Of a stretch of 64,000 nucleotides of DNA, positions 8,362 through 20,372 are shown piece after piece (positions within the stretch are counted from its first letter, which is position 1; each line of letters opens with the position of its first letter). Made by a program: the position numbers and the translations under genes. The notes beneath the pieces are model-generated. The model saw only the letters and a list, made by a program, of their open reading frames with translations, searched no databases and was not told the DNA's origin. The stretch is from Trinickia fusca (GTDB lineage: Bacteria > Pseudomonadota > Gammaproteobacteria > Burkholderiales > Burkholderiaceae): contig NZ_RBZV01000001.1 of the NCBI RefSeq assembly GCF_003628145.1, positions 372,001 through 436,000 on the forward strand, written 5' to 3'.

Positions 8362-11307
8362 ATGGCGAGTAACAACGTAGCCCAATTTGCCGCGGAACTG
8401 AAAATGCCTGCCGGAGTGCTGCTCGAACAGCTCCAGGCTGCGGGTGTCCAGAAAGCGAGTGAGGACGATGCCTTGTCGGAATCGGACAAGGCGCGTCTGC
8501 TCGATCACTTGCGCAAGTCGCATGGCGCGTCCGACACGGACAAGCGCAAGATCACGCTGACCCGCCGGCACACGTCGGAGATCAAACAATCCGACGCGAC
8601 GGGCAAGGCTCGTACCATTCAGGTCGAGGTGCGCAAGAAGCGTGTCTTCGTCAAGCGTGACGAAGCCGCCGAAGCGGGTGTGGCCGATGCAGCGGACCAG
8701 GCTGCGGCCGAAGCCGCCGCAGCAGCGGAAAGCGCCGAGCTGCAACGACGCGAGGAAGAGGCTCGCCGCGAGGCCGAGCTGCTCGCGCAGCAGGCTCAGG
8801 AGCTCAAGGAGCGTCAGGAACGTCTCGAGCGTGAAGAGGCCGAGCGCCAGGCGCGCGAGCGCGCGCTCGAAGCCGAGCGCCGCCGTGCCGAGGAAGAAGA
8901 GGCTCAAAAGCACGCCGAAGCTCAAAAGCACGTCGAAGCGCAAAAGCACGCGGCCCAAAAAGACGCCGAGGCTGCTGCACGCGAACAGGCCGAACGTACT
9001 GCGGCCGAGGACGAGCGCGCCGCTGCCGAGCGTGCGGCGCAGCGTGAAGCGGCGAAGAAGGCCGAGGACGCTGCACGCGAGGCTGCCGAGAAGGCGCGTG
9101 TCGAGCAGGAAGATATCCGCAAGCGCCGCGAGAAGGCCGAAGCCGAAGCACGCGCCATCCGCGAAATGATGAACACGCCGCGCCGTGCGCAGGTGAAGGC
9201 GCCCGAGCCGGCGCCTGCTCCGAAGCCGGCCGAAGCACCGGCGAAGGCGGCCGAGGCGAAGGGTACGCTGCACAAGCCGGCACGTCCGGCCGGCGAGGCG
9301 GCGCGGCCGGGCCCGGGTGCACGCAAGCCCGCAACGGCGGCACCGGCGGCTGCGCCGTCGTCGGCCCCCGCGGGTGCCGACAAGAAGAAGCCTGGCGGCG
9401 GTAAGGGCGGCTGGCAGGACGATGCCGCCAAGCGCCGCGGCATCAAGACGCGCGGTGACTCGAGCGGTGGCGTGGATCGCGGCTGGCGCGGCGGCCCGAA
9501 GGGTCGCGGCAAGCATCAGGATGCGACGTCGTTCCAGGCGCCGACCGAGCCGATCGTGCGCGAAGTGCACGTGCCCGAGACGATCACGGTTGCCGATCTG
9601 GCGCACAAGATGTCGGTGAAGGCTTCGGAAGTCATCAAGGTGATGATGAAGCTGGGCCAGATGGTCACGATCAACCAGATGCTCGACCAGGAAACGGCGA
9701 TGATCATCGTCGAGGAACTCGGCCACCGCGCTGTGGCGGCCAAGCTCGACGATCCGGAAGCGCTGCTGGTCGAAGGCGAAGTGACCGACGCCGAGCAACT
9801 GCCGCGTCCGCCGGTCGTGACGGTCATGGGCCACGTCGACCACGGCAAGACCTCGCTGCTCGACTACATCCGCCGTGCGAAGGTGGCGGCTGGCGAAGCG
9901 GGCGGCATTACGCAGCACATCGGCGCTTATCACGTCGACACGCCGCGCGGTGTCATCACGTTCCTCGATACGCCGGGTCACGAAGCGTTTACTGCAATGC
10001 GTGCGCGCGGTGCGAAAGCAACCGACATCGTGATTCTCGTGGTTGCGGCCGACGACGGCGTGATGCCGCAGACGAAGGAAGCCATCGCGCACGCGAAAGC
10101 GGGCGGTGTGCCGATCGTCGTGGCGATCAACAAGATCGACAAGCCCGAAGCCAATCCCGAGCGCGTGAAGCAAGAGCTCGTGACCGAAGGCGTGGTGCCG
10201 GAAGAGTACGGCGGCGACTCGCCGTTCGTGCCGGTGTCGGCCAAGACGGGCACGGGTATCGACGATCTGCTCGAGAACGTGCTGCTGCAAGCCGAAGTGC
10301 TCGAACTGAAGTCGCCGGTCGAAGCGCCGGCCAAGGGCCTCGTGATCGAAGCGAAGCTCGACAAGGGCAAGGGCCCGGTCGCGACGGTGCTCGTGCAATC
10401 GGGCACGCTGTCGCGCGGCGACGTCGTGCTGGCTGGCTCGGCTTACGGCCGCGTGCGTGCGATGCTTGACGAGACGGGCAAGCCGACGAAGGCGGCTGGT
10501 CCGTCGATCCCGGTCGAGATTCAAGGTCTGTCCGAAGTGCCGGCGGCTGGCGAGGAAGTCATCGTGTTGCCGGACGAGCGCAAGGCGCGTGAAATCGCGC
10601 TGTTCCGTCAAGGCAAGTTCCGCGACGTGAAGCTCGCGAAGCAGCAGGCCGCCAAGCTCGAAAGCATGCTCGAGCAGATGGGCGAGGGCGAAGTGCAGAA
10701 CCTGCCGCTCATCGTCAAGGCCGACGTGCAAGGCTCGCAGGAAGCACTCGTGCAATCGCTGCAGAAGCTGTCGACGGACGAAGTGCGCGTGCAGATCGTG
10801 CACAGCGCGGTCGGCGGCATCAGCGAGTCGGACGTCAACCTGGCGACGGCGTCCAAGGCGGTCATCATCGGCTTCAATACGCGTGCCGATGCTCAGGCCC
10901 GCAAGCTCGCCGAGACGAACGAAGTCGACATCCGCTACTACAACATCATCTATGACGCTGTAGATGAAGTGAAGGCGGCGATGTCGGGCATGCTCGCGCC
11001 CGAGAAGCGCGAGGTCATCACGGGGATGGTCGAGGTGCGCCAGGTCTTCCGCGTGCCGAAGGTCGGCGCGGTGGCGGGCTGTATGGTCACCGACGGTGTC
11101 GTCAAGCGCTCGTCGTCCGTGCGCGTGCTGCGCAACAACGTGGTCATCCACACGGGCGAGCTCGATTCGCTCAAGCGCTTCAAGGATGACGTGAAGGAAG
11201 TGAAGCAGGGCTTCGAATGCGGTATGTCGGTCAAGAACTTCAACGACATCGTTGAAGGCGATCAGTTCGAGGTGTTCGAAGTCACGGAAGTCGCGCGTAC
11301 GCTGTAA
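8362..11307 (+). CDS. infB: Translation initiation factor IF-2
   Basis: A 981-aa IF-2 GTPase that brings fMet-tRNA to the 30S subunit and drives subunit joining. Residues 1-55 are the IF2 N-terminal fold. Residues about 100-290 are a long charged Ala/Glu/Arg coiled coil, followed by a Pro/Ala-rich linker. The GTPase has GHVDHGKT (490-497), DTPGH (536-540) and NKID (590-593). Domains II, C1 and C2 complete the protein. The ATG follows AAGAGGAATGA within the usual spacing. A strong terminator directly downstream (11327-11368) separates it from rbfA. Confidence 0.98.
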   Translation: MASNNVAQFAAELKMPAGVLLEQLQAAGVQKASEDDALSESDKARLLDHLRKSHGASDTDKRKITLTRRHTSEIKQSDATGKARTIQVEVRKKRVFVKRDEAAEAGVADAADQAAAEAAAAAESAELQRREEEARREAELLAQQAQELKERQERLEREEAERQARERALEAERRRAEEEEAQKHAEAQKHVEAQKHAAQKDAEAAAREQAERTAAEDERAAAERAAQREAAKKAEDAAREAAEKARVEQEDIRKRREKAEAEARAIREMMNTPRRAQVKAPEPAPAPKPAEAPAKAAEAKGTLHKPARPAGEAARPGPGARKPATAAPAAAPSSAPAGADKKKPGGGKGGWQDDAAKRRGIKTRGDSSGGVDRGWRGGPKGRGKHQDATSFQAPTEPIVREVHVPETITVADLAHKMSVKASEVIKVMMKLGQMVTINQMLDQETAMIIVEELGHRAVAAKLDDPEALLVEGEVTDAEQLPRPPVVTVMGHVDHGKTSLLDYIRRAKVAAGEAGGITQHIGAYHVDTPRGVITFLDTPGHEAFTAMRARGAKATDIVILVVAADDGVMPQTKEAIAHAKAGGVPIVVAINKIDKPEANPERVKQELVTEGVVPEEYGGDSPFVPVSAKTGTGIDDLLENVLLQAEVLELKSPVEAPAKGLVIEAKLDKGKGPVATVLVQSGTLSRGDVVLAGSAYGRVRAMLDETGKPTKAAGPSIPVEIQGLSEVPAAGEEVIVLPDERKAREIALFRQGKFRDVKLAKQQAAKLESMLEQMGEGEVQNLPLIVKADVQGSQEALVQSLQKLSTDEVRVQIVHSAVGGISESDVNLATASKAVIIGFNTRADAQARKLAETNEVDIRYYNIIYDAVDEVKAAMSGMLAPEKREVITGMVEVRQVFRVPKVGAVAGCMVTDGVVKRSSSVRVLRNNVVIHTGELDSLKRFKDDVKEVKQGFECGMSVKNFNDIVEGDQFEVFEVTEVARTL

Positions 11308-11326
11308 CGCAACGCGCGCGGCTCGG

Positions 11327-11368
11327 GGGCGGAGCGGGCATGTAGCCTGCTCCGCCCGTTGTTTTTTG
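11327..11368 (+). terminator. Intrinsic terminator between infB and rbfA
   Basis: A 13-bp stem (11327-11339 with 11345-11357, one G-U pair, loop ATGTA) is followed by TTGTTTTTT. It would end most transcripts after infB, so rbfA-truB depend on readthrough or on their own promoter. Confidence 0.8.
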
Positions 11369-11430
11369 TGGCAACCCGGTGCAAGTGCAACGTGCCGGGC
11401 CGGCGCCAGTTATCGCATCACGGATTGACC

Positions 11431-11799
11431 ATGTCGAAGAAACGCAGCTCTCCGAATCGCAACGTGCAGATCGCCGACCAGATTCAGCGCGATTTGTCTG
11501 AACTCATCATGCGCGAGGTCAAGGACCCGCGCATCGGGCTCGTCACGATCCAGAGCGTCGAGCTCACGCCTGACTACGCGCACGCGAAGGTCTACTTCAC
11601 GACGCTGACCGGCGATGCCGACGCGACACAGGTCGCGCTCAATCATGCGGCCGGCCATCTGCACAATCTGCTGTTCAAGCGCCTGCACATCCACACGGTG
11701 CCGACGCTGCATTTCCATTACGACAAGACGATCGAGAAGGCGGTCGAGATGTCCCGCCTCATCGACGCAGCGAACGCGTCGCGCGCCAAGGACGACTGA
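11431..11799 (+). CDS. rbfA: Ribosome-binding factor A
   Basis: A 122-aa RbfA, a KH-like protein that binds the 30S subunit during 16S 5'-end maturation and cold adaptation. The conserved [10 protein letters not shown] and VKDPRIG motifs, then the H-A-K-V-Y-F strand, are present. I chose the ATG at 11431 (MSKKRSS), which matches the family; the upstream frame starts in the terminator region and does not. No clear Shine-Dalgarno is visible. truB starts 48 nt downstream. Confidence 0.96.
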   Translation: MSKKRSSPNRNVQIADQIQRDLSELIMREVKDPRIGLVTIQSVELTPDYAHAKVYFTTLTGDADATQVALNHAAGHLHNLLFKRLHIHTVPTLHFHYDKTIEKAVEMSRLIDAANASRAKDD

Positions 11800-11847
11800 G
11801 TTCCGCCGCACCTTTCGCCCGCCGTTCGTCTCGCCATTTTGCATTCG

Positions 11848-12798
11848 ATGAAGCCAGCCCAACGTCCTCGCGTGCCGCGTCGCACGCTCGACGGCGTATT
11901 GCTGCTCGACAAGCCCATCGGCATGTCGAGCAACGATGCGCTGATCGGCGCCAAGCGCCTCTACCTTGCCAAGAAAGCGGGCCATACGGGTACGCTCGAT
12001 CCGCTCGCCTCGGGCCTGCTGCCGCTCTGTTTCGGCGAAGCGACGAAGTTCTCGCAAGACCTGCTCGATGCCGACAAGACCTACGAAGCGACGATGCGTC
12101 TGGGTATCCGCACGACGACCGGCGATGCGGAAGGCGAAGCGCTCGAGACGCGCGAAGTCGGCAAACTAGACGCCGCCGCGTTGGAGGATGCCTTCGCGCG
12201 CTTTCGTGGCGAGATCGTGCAGATACCGCCGATGTATTCGGCGCTCAAGCGCGACGGCAAACCGCTTTATGAATATGCGCGCGCCGGGCAGGTAGTGGAG
12301 CGGGAAGGGCGGCAGGTGACGATTCACTTGCTCGAGATCCTGCATCACGCGTTGCCCGACGTGACGTTCCGCGTGACGTGCAGCAAGGGCACCTACGTGC
12401 GCACGCTAGCCGAGGACATCGGCGAAGCGCTGGGCTGTGGCGCGCATCTGGTCGCCCTGCGGCGCACAGGGGTCGGCGTGCTGACGCTCGAACACGCCGT
12501 GACGCTCGATGCGTTGGCGCAAATGGACGCGGCTGAGCGCGATACGCGACTGCAGCCTGTCGATGCACTGCTGTCGACGTTCGCGCCGGTGCGCCTCGGC
12601 CAAGACGAGGCCCGGCGTTTTCAGCAAGGGCAGCGGCTGCGGCTTGCCGACTTGCCGGCGTTCGATGCGACGGCTTGTGCGCCGGGGGCGCGTGTCCGCG
12701 TCTATCGCGACGCAGACGGCGCCTTGCTTGGTGTGGCGCGTGCCGAGAACGGCGTGCTGGCGCCCGAGCGGCTTGTCGTGAGTGGCGCGTCGGACTAA
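11848..12798 (+). CDS. truB: tRNA pseudouridine(55) synthase TruB
   Basis: A 316-aa enzyme that makes pseudouridine 55 in the T-loop of tRNAs. The catalytic Asp51 is in the GHTGTLDPLASG motif, the N-terminal GVLLLDKPIGMSSN is typical, and a C-terminal PUA-like domain ends the protein. The ATG at 11848 is preferred over an in-frame TTG three codons upstream. It is the last gene of the rimP-truB block and faces the emrB gene tail to tail across a two-sided terminator. Confidence 0.97.
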   Translation: MKPAQRPRVPRRTLDGVLLLDKPIGMSSNDALIGAKRLYLAKKAGHTGTLDPLASGLLPLCFGEATKFSQDLLDADKTYEATMRLGIRTTTGDAEGEALETREVGKLDAAALEDAFARFRGEIVQIPPMYSALKRDGKPLYEYARAGQVVEREGRQVTIHLLEILHHALPDVTFRVTCSKGTYVRTLAEDIGEALGCGAHLVALRRTGVGVLTLEHAVTLDALAQMDAAERDTRLQPVDALLSTFAPVRLGQDEARRFQQGQRLRLADLPAFDATACAPGARVRVYRDADGALLGVARAENGVLAPERLVVSGASD

Positions 12799-12853
12799 GC
12801 AGACGGCTCGCAGAGATACGGCGGACGCGCCATGGTGTGTCCGCCGCACAAAG

Positions 12854-12885
12854 AAACGCCCGGTCGATGCCGGGCGTTTTCGTTT
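12854..12885. terminator. Bidirectional terminator between truB and emrB
   Basis: A 10-bp perfect stem (AAACGCCCGG with CCGGGCGTTT, loop of 6) gives a T-tract on both strands and lies between two converging genes. Confidence 0.8.
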
Positions 12886-12933
12886 GCTTCGCGCGTTTCG
12901 TCTGTGCGATCGGCGCTCAATACGTCGTACGCA

Positions 12934-14493
12934 TCAATGCGCGGCCGATGCCGCCGCGCCCGCATCACTTGCGCCTGCGCGCTCCGGTCGTGTGATCCAG
13001 ATCAGCGCGATCAGCACGATGAAGATGACCGACGACAGGTAGAACAGATCGTTCACGCCGAGCTGCGCGGCTTGCTGCGTGACGAGCCGATCGAACATGC
13101 TATAGCGCTGCGAGGCGTCGAGCCCCGTGGCGCCGAGCTGCGCCATCGATTGGCCGAACGTCGGGTCGAGCGCGCTCGCGCGTTCGGTCAACTGCGCATG
13201 GTGAAAGCTCGTGCGATGGTCCCACGCGGTCGTGAAGATCGATGTGCCGATGCCGCCGCACATGATCCGCACGAAGTTCGACAGCCCGGAAGCAGCCGGA
13301 ATGCGCTGACCAGGCAGGCCCGACAGCGTGATCGACACGAGCGGGATGAAGAAGCCCGCCATCGCGATACCCTGAATGAGCGTCGGCACCGCGAGCGACC
13401 ACGTATCGACGCCCGTTGTGTAGCGTGAGCGCATCCAGAAACACAGCGCGAACACGGCGAATGCGGCCGTGGCGATCTTGCGCGGGTCGGTGCGCGGCAA
13501 CAACTTGCCCGTCACCGGCGAGAGCAGGACCGCGAACACGCCGACGGGCGCCATCACGAGACCCGCATCGGTGGCCGTGTAGCCGATGTTGGTCTGCAGC
13601 CACAACGGCAGCAGCACGAGATTGCCGAAGTAGAGCCCATAGCCGATCGACAGCGCGATCGTGCCGCCCGTGAAGTTGCGCTTCTTGAACAGCGACAGGT
13701 CGACGACGGGATGCTCGGCGGTCAGCTCCCAGACGACGAAGAACGCGAAGCCGATGATGGCCGTGAGCGCGAGCACGACGATCGTCGTCGACGAGAACCA
13801 GTCGAGGTCCTTGCCTTTATCGAGCATGACCTGCAGCGATCCGACCCAGATCATCAGCAACGCCAGACCGACCGTGTCGATCGGCGCTTTCTTGATGGAC
13901 GACTCGCGATTGCGGAAGATCGCCCACGTTGCGCCGGCCGCCACGATGCCGACGGGAATGTTGACGTAGAAGATCCACGGCCACGAGATGTTGTCGGAGA
14001 TCCAGCCGCCGAGAATCGGGCCCGCCACGGGCGCGATCAGCGTCGTCATCGACCACATCGAGAGCGCCAGCGGTGCCTTCGCACGCGGGTAGCTTGCGAG
14101 CAACAGCGTTTGCGACAGCGGAATCATCGGTCCCGCGACAGCACCTTGAATGACGCGCGAGAGCAACAGGAACGGCAGCGTCGGTGCGAGCCCGCACATC
14201 CACGACGAGATCACGAACAGCACGATCGACGCGAGAAACAGGCGCACCTGGCCGATGCGGTCGGTCAGCCAGCCCGTGAGCGGCACCGAGATCGCATTGG
14301 CCACGGCGAACGACGTGATGACCCAGGTGCCCTGATCCGCCGATACGCCAAGGTCGCCCGAGATCGTCGGGATCGACACGTTGGCGATCGACGTATCGAG
14401 CACGTTCATGAACACGGCGAGCGATACGGCGACAGTGCCGATCGCGAGCTGTGTGCCGGTGAGCGGCGGGTGAGGGGCTTGCGGTTGAGCCAT
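12934..14493 (-). CDS. emrB: EmrB/QacA-type MFS drug:H+ antiporter
   Basis: A 519-aa inner-membrane antiporter of the DHA2 family (14 membrane helices expected). Typical motifs are L-D-T-S-I-A-N-V in helix 1, GWLTDRIGQVR (motif A) after helix 2, and G-P-x-LGGWI (motif C) in helix 5. It works with the periplasmic adaptor EmrA and a TolC-like channel, here the NodT-type lipoprotein two genes upstream, to expel toxic hydrophobic compounds. It is the last gene of the minus-strand operon marR-nodT-emrA-emrB; 46 nt separate it from emrA. The substrate is unknown. Confidence 0.93.
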   Translation of the reverse strand: MAQPQAPHPPLTGTQLAIGTVAVSLAVFMNVLDTSIANVSIPTISGDLGVSADQGTWVITSFAVANAISVPLTGWLTDRIGQVRLFLASIVLFVISSWMCGLAPTLPFLLLSRVIQGAVAGPMIPLSQTLLLASYPRAKAPLALSMWSMTTLIAPVAGPILGGWISDNISWPWIFYVNIPVGIVAAGATWAIFRNRESSIKKAPIDTVGLALLMIWVGSLQVMLDKGKDLDWFSSTTIVVLALTAIIGFAFFVVWELTAEHPVVDLSLFKKRNFTGGTIALSIGYGLYFGNLVLLPLWLQTNIGYTATDAGLVMAPVGVFAVLLSPVTGKLLPRTDPRKIATAAFAVFALCFWMRSRYTTGVDTWSLAVPTLIQGIAMAGFFIPLVSITLSGLPGQRIPAASGLSNFVRIMCGGIGTSIFTTAWDHRTSFHHAQLTERASALDPTFGQSMAQLGATGLDASQRYSMFDRLVTQQAAQLGVNDLFYLSSVIFIVLIALIWITRPERAGASDAGAAASAAH

Positions 14494-14539
14494 GACGCTT
14501 GGGGTCCTCGAAATGCTTCGGTTGGCGCTTTTGCTACGC

Positions 14540-15793
14540 TTACATCAGCTTGGCGGCGCCGCTGGCGACCTTCGCAGCGCCAGCACCGTGCGCGGCCGGC
14601 TTTTGCTCGACGACGTTCGACGCTGCGGAACCCGCGTTGGCTGTAATGATGCGAGCGATTTCGGCATCGGCTTCGGCGCCGTACTTGTCGAACACATTGG
14701 TCTGATAGACGGTGTTCTGCGCGTCGCCGAGCTGCGAGCCCGTGTCGTTCTTGATGTTCACGTCGGCTTGCATCGACAGGCCGACGCGCAGCGGATGCGC
14801 GCGCAGTTCCTGCGCATCGAGCGCGATACGCACCGGCAGGCGCTGCACGACCTTGATCCAGTTGCCGGTCGCGTTTTGCGCGGGCAGCAGCGAGAACGCG
14901 GCGCCCGTGCCGGCCGAGAAGCCCACGACCTTGCCGTGATAGACGACCGACGAGCCGTAGACGTCCGCCGTCAGTTCCACAGGCTGGCCGATCCGCATGT
15001 GCTTGAGCTGCACTTCCTTGAAGTTCGCGTCGACCCACACGCCGTCGAGCGGCACGATCGCCATCAGCGGGGTGCCCGGCGACACGCGTTGACCGACCTG
15101 CACCGCGCGCTTGGCGACGTAGCCGTTCACGGGAGCGGGCAGCGTGTTGCGTGCGTTGCCCAGATAGGCATCACGCACCCTGGCGGCGGCTGCCAGCACG
15201 TTCGGATGTGTCGCGATCGTCGTGTTGGACGTCAGTGCGCGGTTCGACGCGAGCTGCTGCTGCGCGGCGTCGAGCGCGGCCTGCGCGGCCTTGACGGCGT
15301 CACGCGCGTGCGAGATCTCTTCTTGCGACACGGCGCCGGTTTGTGCGACCGTCAGCCGGCGACGCAAATCGTCCTGCGTGCGCGACAGGTCGGATTCGCG
15401 CTGGGCGACCTGAGCCAGATACTGATCGTTGTTGACGAACAGGCCGCGCACTTGGCGGACGGTCTGCGCAAGGTTCGCCTCCGACTGCTGGAGCGCGACG
15501 CGCGCGTCGGCGCCGTCGAGCACGACGAGCGGATCGCCAGCCTTGACGGTCTGCGTGTCGTCGGCGTTCACGGCGACGACCGTGCCCGTCACTTGCGGCG
15601 TGATCTGCACGACGTTGCCGTTCACATAGGCGTCGTCAGTGTCCTCGTGATAGCGCGCGTCGAGGAAGTAGTAGAGGCCGTACGCGACGGCCGCGATCAG
15701 AATGACGCCGACCAGCAGCGTCATGAGCCGCTTGCGCTTGCCGTTCGTGGCCGGCGTTTGCGTATTCGCGGCGGTATGTTGAGTGTCGCTCAT
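14540..15793 (-). CDS. emrA: EmrA-type efflux membrane-fusion protein
   Basis: A 417-aa periplasmic adaptor (HlyD family) bridging EmrB to the outer-membrane channel. A single membrane anchor lies at about residues 24-43, followed by the D-T-D-D-A-Y-V-N-G-N-V lipoyl-type half motif, a long coiled-coil hairpin, and the second half motif (L-P-A-P-V-N-G-Y-V). The ATG at 15793 is chosen for its GGAGAG about 8 nt upstream; the open frame extends further but in a basic, non-protein-like stretch. The C-terminus is longer than in E. coli EmrA and Ala-rich. Confidence 0.93.
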   Translation of the reverse strand: MSDTQHTAANTQTPATNGKRKRLMTLLVGVILIAAVAYGLYYFLDARYHEDTDDAYVNGNVVQITPQVTGTVVAVNADDTQTVKAGDPLVVLDGADARVALQQSEANLAQTVRQVRGLFVNNDQYLAQVAQRESDLSRTQDDLRRRLTVAQTGAVSQEEISHARDAVKAAQAALDAAQQQLASNRALTSNTTIATHPNVLAAAARVRDAYLGNARNTLPAPVNGYVAKRAVQVGQRVSPGTPLMAIVPLDGVWVDANFKEVQLKHMRIGQPVELTADVYGSSVVYHGKVVGFSAGTGAAFSLLPAQNATGNWIKVVQRLPVRIALDAQELRAHPLRVGLSMQADVNIKNDTGSQLGDAQNTVYQTNVFDKYGAEADAEIARIITANAGSAASNVVEQKPAAHGAGAAKVASGAAKLM

Positions 15794-15884
15794 GGAAATA
15801 CTCTCCGTTTCTCGAATCTCAGTCGTTCGAATGTCAGTCGTTGCTTGCGTCTTGGTGTTCTTGGTTCGCGTGCGGCTCGCCGGT

Positions 15885-17396
15885 TCAGCTCGACGCGTGC
15901 GCGGCCTGTGCGTTTGCCGCGTTCGATGCATCGCCCGGCGTGGCGAGGCCGGCCGCCTGCGCATCGAAGCCGCCGCCCAGCGCGTGAATCAGCGCGAACT
16001 GCAAGTCGCGTCGTTTCATCTTCAGGTTCGTGACCGTCTGCTCGGCCGCGAGCCGGTTGTTGTCGGCGGTCAGGACCTGCAATTGCTGCGACAAGCCGGC
16101 CTTGTAGCGGATCACGGCAAGCCGATAGGCTTCGGTCGAGGCATCGAGCGCGCGCTGCGCGTCGCTCATCTCGCGGTCGATCGCGCGGATCGACGCCACT
16201 TGCGTCGCGACGTCCGACAGCGCATTGATGAGCGTCTCGTTGTAGTTCGCGACGTCGAGATCGAAGTCGGCGTAGCGGCCCTTGAGCTGCGCACGCAGCG
16301 CGCCGGCATCGAAGATCGGCAGATGGATGGCCGGGCCGGCCTGCACCTGACGGCTCGCGGCGGTCAGGAAGCGGCCCCAGCCGAACGCGTCGAAGCCGAT
16401 GGCGGCGGCGAGGTTGACGTCGGGGAAGAACTCGGCCTTCGCTTCCTTGACGTCGTGCATCGCCGCTTCGACCTGCCAGCGTGCCGCGACGATGTCGGGC
16501 CGGCGCGACACGAGGTCCGCCGGCACATTGTCGGGCAGCGTGACATTGCCGCCGGGCGCGAGCACCGGGTCGGCGATCTGCAGGCCACGGTCCGGGCCCT
16601 TGCCGAGCAGGGCGGCGAGCTGATAGCGCACGGCCGTGATCTGCCCGTCCAGGTCGGAGAGATTGGCCTGGCTCGTCGCGATGTTGCCGAGCGCCGTCTG
16701 CTTCTCGACGTTCGTATCGAGCCCTGCGGTGACGCGGCCGTTCGTGATCGTGCTGACGTCCTTGCGGTTGGCGATTTCACGCGAGGCGATGTCGCGCAGC
16801 GCGTACAGCTGCGCGAGCGCGTTGTAGGTGCGGGCGACCGACGAGGCCAGCGCCGTGCGGGCCTGCTGCAGGTCGGCCGCGGCAACCTTCTGCTGCGAGA
16901 GCGCGGAGTTCAGGCGCGCGCGGTTCTTGCCCCAGAGGTCGAGGTCCCACGAGACGCTGGCGAGCACGGTGTTCTCGTTGAGCCAGGTGCCGCCGAAGGG
17001 GGGCGGATACAGGCTCGTCGCCGAGAGGCGCTCGCGCGTCCATGAATAGCTGCCTTCGGCCTTCGGCAGGAGGTTCGAGCGCGAGCTCTCGGTGAACGAC
17101 TGCGCCTTCGCGATCCGGGCCTGCGCCTGCGCGATCGTCGGGTTGCCTTCGATGGCTTCGGCGACGAGCTTGGGCAATTGCGGGTCGCCGAACTGGCTCG
17201 CCCAATCGAGCGAGGGCCATTGGCCGCCTTCGCCAGGCAGGCTTTGCTTCGTCTCGAGTGCGCCAGCCGAGGTCAGTTGCTTGTCGCTCTTGATGCCCGC
17301 GTAATTGACGCAGCCTGCAAGCACGAATGCGGCGACAGCGGCCGCGATGGCGCCGCGGCGCATCGATGCACGCGTCGGCCGAGTGGGAGAGGTCAT
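15885..17396 (-). CDS. NodT-family outer-membrane efflux lipoprotein
   Basis: A 503-aa RND/MFS-type outer-membrane channel (OEP/NodT family), the exit duct of this tripartite pump. The N-terminus has an arginine pair, a hydrophobic stretch and the lipobox L-A-G-C, so it is a lipoprotein. Two OEP repeats follow, including the SRRPDIVAARWQVEAA motif typical of NodT proteins. The ATG at 17396 has GGAAGG 7 nt upstream and places the lipobox at a normal distance. It is second in the operon, 96 nt after marR. Confidence 0.93.
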   Translation of the reverse strand: MTSPTRPTRASMRRGAIAAAVAAFVLAGCVNYAGIKSDKQLTSAGALETKQSLPGEGGQWPSLDWASQFGDPQLPKLVAEAIEGNPTIAQAQARIAKAQSFTESSRSNLLPKAEGSYSWTRERLSATSLYPPPFGGTWLNENTVLASVSWDLDLWGKNRARLNSALSQQKVAAADLQQARTALASSVARTYNALAQLYALRDIASREIANRKDVSTITNGRVTAGLDTNVEKQTALGNIATSQANLSDLDGQITAVRYQLAALLGKGPDRGLQIADPVLAPGGNVTLPDNVPADLVSRRPDIVAARWQVEAAMHDVKEAKAEFFPDVNLAAAIGFDAFGWGRFLTAASRQVQAGPAIHLPIFDAGALRAQLKGRYADFDLDVANYNETLINALSDVATQVASIRAIDREMSDAQRALDASTEAYRLAVIRYKAGLSQQLQVLTADNNRLAAEQTVTNLKMKRRDLQFALIHALGGGFDAQAAGLATPGDASNAANAQAAHASS

Positions 17397-17492
17397 CGCG
17401 GGCCCTTCCGGTGAGAAAGTGATCATGGACATTGCAACTTATTCTTGACGATTGAGGACCGAAATTTGTTGCCGTTACATCGATTTGTCGAG

Positions 17493-17984
17493 TCAGCGCT
17501 CACGCGAGTCCGTCGACGAGTCGCCGGTATTCGTGAGGATGCGCCGGAGCATGTTTTTCAGGAAACCGACCTCCTCGGGCGTGAAGCCCCCTAGTGCCTT
17601 GTCGACGACGCCGCCGAAGATGGCCGGCATGCACGCGGCGAGCTTGTAGCCCTCGGGCGTGAGCTCCAGATGCACCGCGCGCCGGTCTTCGCTGCTGCGT
17701 ACGCGCGAGAGCAGGCTGCGCTTTTCCAGCCGGTCGATCAGGCGCGTGACGGCGCTCGCATCGATGCCGTAGTCGCGCGCGAGCTCGGCCGCGAGCTGAC
17801 AGCGGCCGCTGCCGATCATGAACAACATGCTGGCTTGGGTGCTCGTGATGCCCAACTCGCTCATCGTGCGCTGCGTGACGAGATTCGACAGGCTCGATTT
17901 GCAGCGCGAGAGCAGATAGCCGACGCTCTCATCGAGCTGATAGTCGCTGACTTCCGGGGGCAGCGCGCTGGACGGTTTAGTCAT
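17493..17984 (-). CDS. MarR-family regulator of the emr operon
   Basis: A 163-aa winged-helix repressor. The core shows TSTQASMLFMIG, the recognition segment IDASAVTRLIDRLEKRSLL and the wing S-S-E-D-R-R-A-V-H-L-E-L-T. It heads the operon with nodT-emrA-emrB, so it most likely represses its own pump until an inhibitory ligand binds. Its promoter region carries an inverted repeat over the -10 box (18016-18033), a natural operator. The ligand is unknown. Confidence 0.93.
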   Translation of the reverse strand: MTKPSSALPPEVSDYQLDESVGYLLSRCKSSLSNLVTQRTMSELGITSTQASMLFMIGSGRCQLAAELARDYGIDASAVTRLIDRLEKRSLLSRVRSSEDRRAVHLELTPEGYKLAACMPAIFGGVVDKALGGFTPEEVGFLKNMLRRILTNTGDSSTDSRER

Positions 17985-18015
17985 GGCAATTTAGTGCGGT
18001 TGCAATAGTTGACTA

Positions 18016-18050
18016 GGCACGATTATAGGTGCCAATCGGCTACCCGGCAA
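18016..18050 (-). promoter_or_regulatory. marR-emr promoter with overlapping operator
   Basis: On the minus strand, TTGCCG (18050-18045) and a perfect TATAAT (18027-18022) are 17 bp apart. The -10 lies inside a perfect inverted repeat, GGCAC-N8-GTGCC (18016-18033). This is a strong promoter and a likely MarR site. An ATTGCAAC element occurs just downstream (17999-18006) and again before nodT (near 17435). Confidence 0.7.
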
Positions 18051-18218
18051 GCATCGCTCGAGGTAATTAAGCAAATCCTTAGTAATTCATCTCGAAATTA
18101 TCGCTGGTTATGCGAAATCGCGCTTGGAACCGCTCCGGTCGGGCGCCGACGTGGGGTGGGGGCCAAGCTCGGTTGAGCCGGGCGTATGTCGCGCGGCACG
18201 TCTTGCGTCATGGCGACG

Positions 18219-18227
18219 TGGTACAAT
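18219..18227 (+). promoter_or_regulatory. Extended -10 promoter of typA
   Basis: TGG followed directly by TACAAT (18222-18227) forms an extended -10 element 83 nt before the typA start codon. No good -35 box is seen at the expected spacing. Confidence 0.45.
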
Positions 18228-18309
18228 CACGGGCTTCCCAAAGTGCGCTTTTTGTATTCGCCCGCCAGGGCGCTCCGATAGCACGCGCACGCAACCGTCC
18301 CTGATTCCT

Positions 18310-20136
<1,827 letters not shown>

Positions 20137-20235
20137 TTGCGCCGGCCGGCCCCCGATGGCCGGGCCGATGGAGCAGCGCGCAACTGCCTGTCAAGTTCGC
20201 GCGGCTCAATTGGCAGTACCGATGAGATTCACCCG

Positions 20236-20272
20236 CACCCTACGAGCGTGTTACGCCGTAGGGTGTTTTCTT
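20236..20272 (+). terminator. Intrinsic terminator of typA
   Basis: A 13-bp stem with one bulged A (CACCCTACG/CGTAGGGTG plus inner GCGT/ACGC, loop GTT) is followed by TTTTCTT. It cleanly ends the typA unit before the TPS genes. Confidence 0.9.
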
Positions 20273-20372
20273 ATCTGCGCGAAATTGTCATCGAAGTTGA
20301 GATGACTAGAGTTCTTTTTCGATATTCGAATTGCGATTGAATTGACCATTCGGCTGTGCCGATATCTCGTAA

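Noticed and set aside
8323-11151. 942-codon minus-strand open frame opposite infB
   Set aside because: It is a shadow of infB: the protein is rich in Arg, His and Leu in a way typical of antisense frames in high-GC DNA and shows no domain.
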